Shown here: positions 60,790 through 64,000 of the stretch, piece after piece
Layout: each line of letters opens with the position of its first letter
Position numbering within the stretch: the first letter of the stretch is position 1
Translations under genes and position numbers: made by a program
The notes under the pieces: model-generated
Database searches by the model: none
Seen by the model: only the letters and a program-made list of their open reading frames with translations
What the model was told of the DNA's origin: nothing
Assembly: GCA_964420605.1 (NCBI GenBank)
Contig: CAYQUC010000001.1
Coordinates: 1-64,000, forward strand
Direction of reading: 5' to 3'
From: CAYQUC01 sp964420605
Lineage (GTDB): Bacteria; Pseudomonadota; Gammaproteobacteria; UBA6429; Thiohalophilaceae
Length of the DNA: 64,000 bases

Positions 60790-61497
60790 TTAAACCATTT
60801 GTTTTTCGCGAATTTCTTCGAGCGTTTTACAATCAATACACATAGTGGCAGTCGGGCGAGCTTCTAAACGTCTTACACCAATTTCAACACCACATTTTTC
60901 ACAATAGCCAAAATCTTCTGACTCCAAATGATTTAGTGACTCATCTATTTTTTTAATGAGTTTTCGTTCACGATCGCGTGCGCGTAATTCCATAGTAAAT
61001 TCAGATTCTTGAGTTGCTCGGTCATTAGGATCAGGAAAATTCGCAGCTTCATCTTGCATATGATGTACGGTTCGATCAACTTCTTCCATTAATACGCCTT
61101 TCCATTCATTGAGCAATTCACGAAAATGCTCAACTTGATCTTTATTCATGTAATCTTCATTTTTTTCAATCTTATACGGTGTAAATGTATCAATACCTTC
61201 TAATGGTGATTTCGAAGTTGAAGCAGTTTTTGGAGTAGATTTCTTTTTTGCAGTAGTCGTTTTTGGAGTCATTTTTTTTGTAGTTTCTTTTTTAGTAATG
61301 GTTTTTTTCTTGATAGTCGTTTTCTTAGTTGCAGACTTTGTTGTGGCTTTTTTAGCGACAACTTTTTTCTTAGCGACGGTTTTCTTTTTAGCGACAACTT
61401 TTTTCTTGGCAGTCGTTTTCTTTTTGGCTACAACCTTTTTCTTGGTAGTCGTTTTTTTTGCAGCTTTCTTTTTTGTAGCTGTTTTCTTATTTGGCAT
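60790..61497 (-). CDS. dksA: RNA polymerase-binding factor DksA with a lysine-rich N-terminal tail
   Basis: 235 residues against 151 in E. coli. Residues from about 100 match DksA closely: EDYMNKDQVEHFRELLNEW, the coiled-coil tip NFPDPNDR with Asp156 and Asp159, RDRERKLIKKI, and the zinc finger Cys199, Cys202, Cys220, Cys223. Residues 1 to about 98 are almost entirely Lys, Ala, Thr and Val in KKxxAKKK repeats, like the tail of histone H1 or bacterial H1-like proteins. A TAGGAG site precedes the ATG. DksA works with ppGpp to adjust stable RNA and amino acid promoters. The tail may add nonspecific DNA or RNA binding; this is inference. Confidence 0.93.
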   Translation of the reverse strand: MPNKKTATKKKAAKKTTTKKKVVAKKKTTAKKKVVAKKKTVAKKKVVAKKATTKSATKKTTIKKKTITKKETTKKMTPKTTTAKKKSTPKTASTSKSPLEGIDTFTPYKIEKNEDYMNKDQVEHFRELLNEWKGVLMEEVDRTVHHMQDEAANFPDPNDRATQESEFTMELRARDRERKLIKKIDESLNHLESEDFGYCEKCGVEIGVRRLEARPTATMCIDCKTLEEIREKQMV

Positions 61498-61777
61498 TGG
61501 TATACGTCTCCTACTCAGAATCTAAGTATTTGATTTAAGTTCAATAATAAATACAACGCGCTTTCATATCAAAATAACGAATGTTATGCAATCAGTTCTG
61601 CTTAAAATTGTTATAAGCTTTTTATTATACACTATAAGCCATTGAATTGACGAAAATTAATTTTCTTGCTCATTATCGGCAATTTCACTTAAATTATGCT
61701 TAACATGACCCATAGTTGACGTTTTTAATTACTCGTTTTTTCTGTATGCTATGTACGTGTTTAATTTGAAAGTATAG
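61498..61777. other. Divergent spacer dksA to cbbY
   Basis: 280 bp of AT-rich DNA between divergent genes. I see a TATAAT on the minus strand near 61632 without a matching -35, and no strong palindrome. Confidence 0.4.
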
Positions 61778-62560
61778 ATGGTAATATTTAAAATGGCTGA
61801 AAATGTGTTAAAAGCATTAATTTTTGATGTAGACGGGACAATTGCTGATACTGAGCGTGATGGCCACCGAGTGGCTTTTAATTTGGCATTTAAAGAAACA
61901 GGGTTAGATTGGAGTTGGTCGGTTGAACTTTACGGCAAATTACTCAGTGTCACCGGTGGTAAAGAGCGTATGAAATATTATCTCGATAATTATAATACCG
62001 ACTTTAAAAAACCTGATGACTTGAGTGGTTTTATTGCTGAGCTGCATCAGTTAAAAACACGCCATTACACTGAATTAATGACTAAAGGCGATATTCCATT
62101 GCGTGCTGGTGTTGAACGATTATTAGTCGAGGCCAGACAACAAGGTGTGCGTTTGGCTATATCAACCACAACAACGCCTAAAAATGTTGAAGTATTATTG
62201 AGCCAAACTCTTGGAGCCAAGTCTTTGGCCTGGTTTGATGTTATTGCTGCTGGTGACATTGTGTCGAGTAAAAAACCGGCACCGGATATTTATGATTACG
62301 CTTTAAAAGAACTTGGCCTCGATGCGAGTGAATGTCTGGCACTGGAAGATTCGCATAATGGTTTAGTCTCTTCTTTAGGCGCTAACCTAAAAACCATTGT
62401 CACTATCAATGAGTATACCGACGATGATGATTTTGCTGGTGCGGCAATGGTATTGAATCATTTAGGAGAGCCCAATAAGAGTAATACTTGTTTGTCGGGC
62501 TTTAGCTGTCGTAATAGCTATGTTGATATTGATTGCTGTCGGGCAATAATTGCCGGATAA
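61778..62560 (+). CDS. cbbY: CbbY-type HAD phosphatase
   Basis: 260 residues; an internal ATG at 61793 is an alternative start. The HAD motif is IFDVDGTIADTE (Asp17 and Asp19), with AISTTTTPKN (motif II), SKKPAPDIY (motif III lysine) and ALEDSHNGLVSSLGA (motif IV). Close relatives remove xylulose-1,5-bisphosphate, an inhibitor of Rubisco. The SVTGGKERMKYYL stretch and the NEYTDDDDFAGAAMVLNHLGE ending (read in parts) are typical of CbbY. No Rubisco gene is in the window, so a Calvin cycle is suggested but not shown. The next gene begins right after its stop. Confidence 0.85.
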   Translation: MVIFKMAENVLKALIFDVDGTIADTERDGHRVAFNLAFKETGLDWSWSVELYGKLLSVTGGKERMKYYLDNYNTDFKKPDDLSGFIAELHQLKTRHYTELMTKGDIPLRAGVERLLVEARQQGVRLAISTTTTPKNVEVLLSQTLGAKSLAWFDVIAAGDIVSSKKPAPDIYDYALKELGLDASECLALEDSHNGLVSSLGANLKTIVTINEYTDDDDFAGAAMVLNHLGEPNKSNTCLSGFSCRNSYVDIDCCRAIIAG

Positions 62561-62572
62561 GGTGATTCGGCT

Positions 62573-63751
62573 ATTAACATAAAACTCGCTTCCCGTGTTT
62601 CTAAAATTCAACCATTTCATGTTATGAAATTGCTTGCTAGAGCGCGTGAACTTGAGTCTGAGGGGAAAAACATCATTCATATGGAAATTGGTGAGCCGGA
62701 TTTTATCACGCCGCAACCAATTTTAAATGCTGCTCAAACCGCAATTGCCAATGGCAAAGTTCATTATACTCCAGCGATGGGCTTACCCGAGCTTCGACAA
62801 GCAATTTCTGATTATTATCAACACCAATTTCAACTGGATATCGCGGCACAGCGTATCATCATCACTCCCGGTGCTTCGGGGGCATTATTATTACTGTTCG
62901 GATTATTGGTGGAGCAGGATCAAAATGTAATGATGTGTGATCCGGGTTACCCGTGTAATAAGCATTTTGCCGAATTTATTAATGCGCGAGCTACATTAAT
63001 TCCGGTCACTGCAGAAAGCAATTATCAGTTATCGCTGGCGTTATTAACTGAACACTGGGATGTGAACATTAAAGTAGTGTTATTAGCTTCACCATCAAAT
63101 CCAACTGGGACAGTGGTTTCAGAACAGCAATTGCTTGAAATGTCAGATTTTGTTGAGTTGAAAGGAGCAGTACTGGTGGTCGATGAGATTTATCAAAGCT
63201 TGTATTATGGCGTACGCAGTAAATCGATATTAAGCTATTCAAACTCTGCATTTGTTATTAATAGTTTTTCTAAATATTTCGCCATGACGGGGTGGCGCTT
63301 GGGTTGGATTGTGGCACCGGATGATGATGAAATACTCAATGGCCTTGATAATTTAGCTCAAAATTTATTTCTCGCAGCTCCAACCGTCGCGCAACATGCG
63401 GCATTAGCGGCTTTTAAACCTGATACTATTAAAATAGTGGAACAAAATCGTCTGGAGTTTCAAGCTCGGCGAGATTATCTTTATGATGCTTTAATAGAAA
63501 TTGGATTTAAAATAAAAGTTAAACCTGTTGCTGCATTTTATATTTATGCCAACTGCAGTCAATTTAGTATGGACAGTGAAAAATTTTGTACTGATGTATT
63601 AGAAGATATTGGGGTTGCAATTACCCCTGGTGTTGACTTTGGAACTTTTAAATCCGAGCAGCATGTGCGTTTCGCATATACGACATCGTTGGATAATTTA
63701 AAAATCGGGATAATGCGCTTAAAAGCCTATTTATCCCGAAGTTTAAGTTAA
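62573..63751 (+). CDS. Class I/II PLP-dependent aminotransferase (probable ATT start)
   Basis: 392 residues if translation starts at the ATT at 62573; the first ATG (62624) would give 375 and cut off KLASRVSKIQPFHV, which matches the usual N-terminus of this family. An AAGGTG site at 62559-62564 sits 8 bp before the ATT. Motifs are HMEIGEPDF, SPSNPTGTV, VVDEIYQSL and the PLP-lysine motif NSFSKYFAMTGWRLGW. The substrate is uncertain; the family includes aspartate/alanine-type aminotransferases. It follows cbbY by 12 bp in the same frame and overlaps the next gene's end by 4 bp. Confidence 0.85.
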   Translation: MNIKLASRVSKIQPFHVMKLLARARELESEGKNIIHMEIGEPDFITPQPILNAAQTAIANGKVHYTPAMGLPELRQAISDYYQHQFQLDIAAQRIIITPGASGALLLLFGLLVEQDQNVMMCDPGYPCNKHFAEFINARATLIPVTAESNYQLSLALLTEHWDVNIKVVLLASPSNPTGTVVSEQQLLEMSDFVELKGAVLVVDEIYQSLYYGVRSKSILSYSNSAFVINSFSKYFAMTGWRLGWIVAPDDDEILNGLDNLAQNLFLAAPTVAQHAALAAFKPDTIKIVEQNRLEFQARRDYLYDALIEIGFKIKVKPVAAFYIYANCSQFSMDSEKFCTDVLEDIGVAITPGVDFGTFKSEQHVRFAYTTSLDNLKIGIMRLKAYLSRSLS

Positions 63752-64000
63752 TTACTATTTGTAACGTCGCTAACCGCTTTACTTTCATAGGTTTCTTGCT
63801 GGGGTAAGTATTCTTCTACCCATAAAATGGTTGCTCCGGCTACCGCAGTTGGCATGACTAAAAAATTGATAATCGGGATAGCCGTTGCTGCAGTTGTAAT
63901 TCCACCAAATCCAATCGTAAGAAGACGTTTTTCGGCTAAATTGGCGCGAATATTTTTAAATGACATGGAGTAATTACCCATTGGATAATCAATATATTGT
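63748..64000 (-). CDS. EI24/CysZ-like membrane protein, C-terminal part (partial)
   Basis: The frame stays open to the window edge (at 63999), so the start lies outside. The visible ~83 residues begin QYIDYPMGNYSMSFKNIRANL and contain LTIGFGGITTAATAIPIINF and LVMPTAVAGATILW, the pattern of the last part of EI24-domain proteins such as the sulfate permease CysZ. A sulfate-related role is possible given the family, but many EI24 proteins are of unknown function. Confidence 0.78.
   Translation of the reverse strand, partial: QYIDYPMGNYSMSFKNIRANLAEKRLLTIGFGGITTAATAIPIINFLVMPTAVAGATILWVEEYLPQQETYESKAVSDVTNSN

Noticed and set aside
61298..61525. Hydrophobic plus-strand frame opposite the dksA tail
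   Set aside because: It is the complement of the Lys/Ala codon repeats, which read as Phe/Val/Ala on the other strand, and has no independent support.

Overview
The window looks like a chromosome segment of a low-GC, autotrophic or mixotrophic, sulfur-oxidising gammaproteobacterium. The gene order greA, yhbY, rlmE, ftsH, folP, glmM, (tpiA), secG, tRNA-Leu(GAG), then tRNA-fMet, rimP, nusA, infB, rbfA, truB, rpsO, pnp is the classical gammaproteobacterial order. The sulfur lifestyle is inferred from soxY and soxZ, two exported DsrE-like proteins and a CbbY-type phosphatase. No rRNA, insertion sequence, prophage or CRISPR array was seen. The species was not identified.

Layout. 1-4.6 kb: end of carB, greA, a DUF4149 membrane protein, yhbY, rlmE and ftsH, closed by a clear terminator. 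4.8-10.7 kb: an accessory block between ftsH and folP, holding a GT39-type glycosyltransferase, a fatty acyl-AMP ligase fused to an acyl carrier domain, a cytochrome P450 and a DUF374 acyltransferase. 10.7-14.6 kb: folP, glmM, tpiA, secG and tRNA-Leu. 14.7-14.8 kb: a run of 100 Ns flanked by a 55-bp exact repeat, probably an unmerged contig overlap. 14.8-19.8 kb: rluA, ppnN, a membrane-anchored thioredoxin-like protein, a CBS-pair protein, a YbaN-like protein and small exported proteins. 20.1-34.6 kb: a complete nuoA-N operon for NADH:quinone oxidoreductase. 34.9-39.9 kb: sensor kinase, NtrC-type activator, exported DsrE-like protein, and soxY/soxZ on the other strand. 40.3-49.3 kb: tRNA-fMet and the rimP-nusA-infB-rbfA-truB and rpsO-pnp genes. 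49.4-64 kb: an AT-rich gene-poor gap, two unknown exported proteins, a 2OG-Fe(II) oxygenase overlapping mfd, a second DsrE-like gene, acs next to a PilZ protein, gluQ, a DUF3579 protein, dksA with a long lysine-rich tail, cbbY, an aminotransferase and the end of an EI24/CysZ-like gene.

The most interesting unit is at 34.9-40.0 kb. The activator has the sigma-54 contact motif GAFTGA. Two near-consensus -24/-12 elements with exact GG-N10-GC spacing lie nearby: one in front of the exported DsrE-like gene and one, on the opposite strand, in front of soxYZ. This suggests a local two-component, sigma-54-dependent circuit that switches on periplasmic sulfur-carrier proteins. Electrons from sulfur oxidation would enter the quinone/cytochrome c pool, and the adjacent complex I could supply NADH by reverse electron flow; that physiological link is inference.
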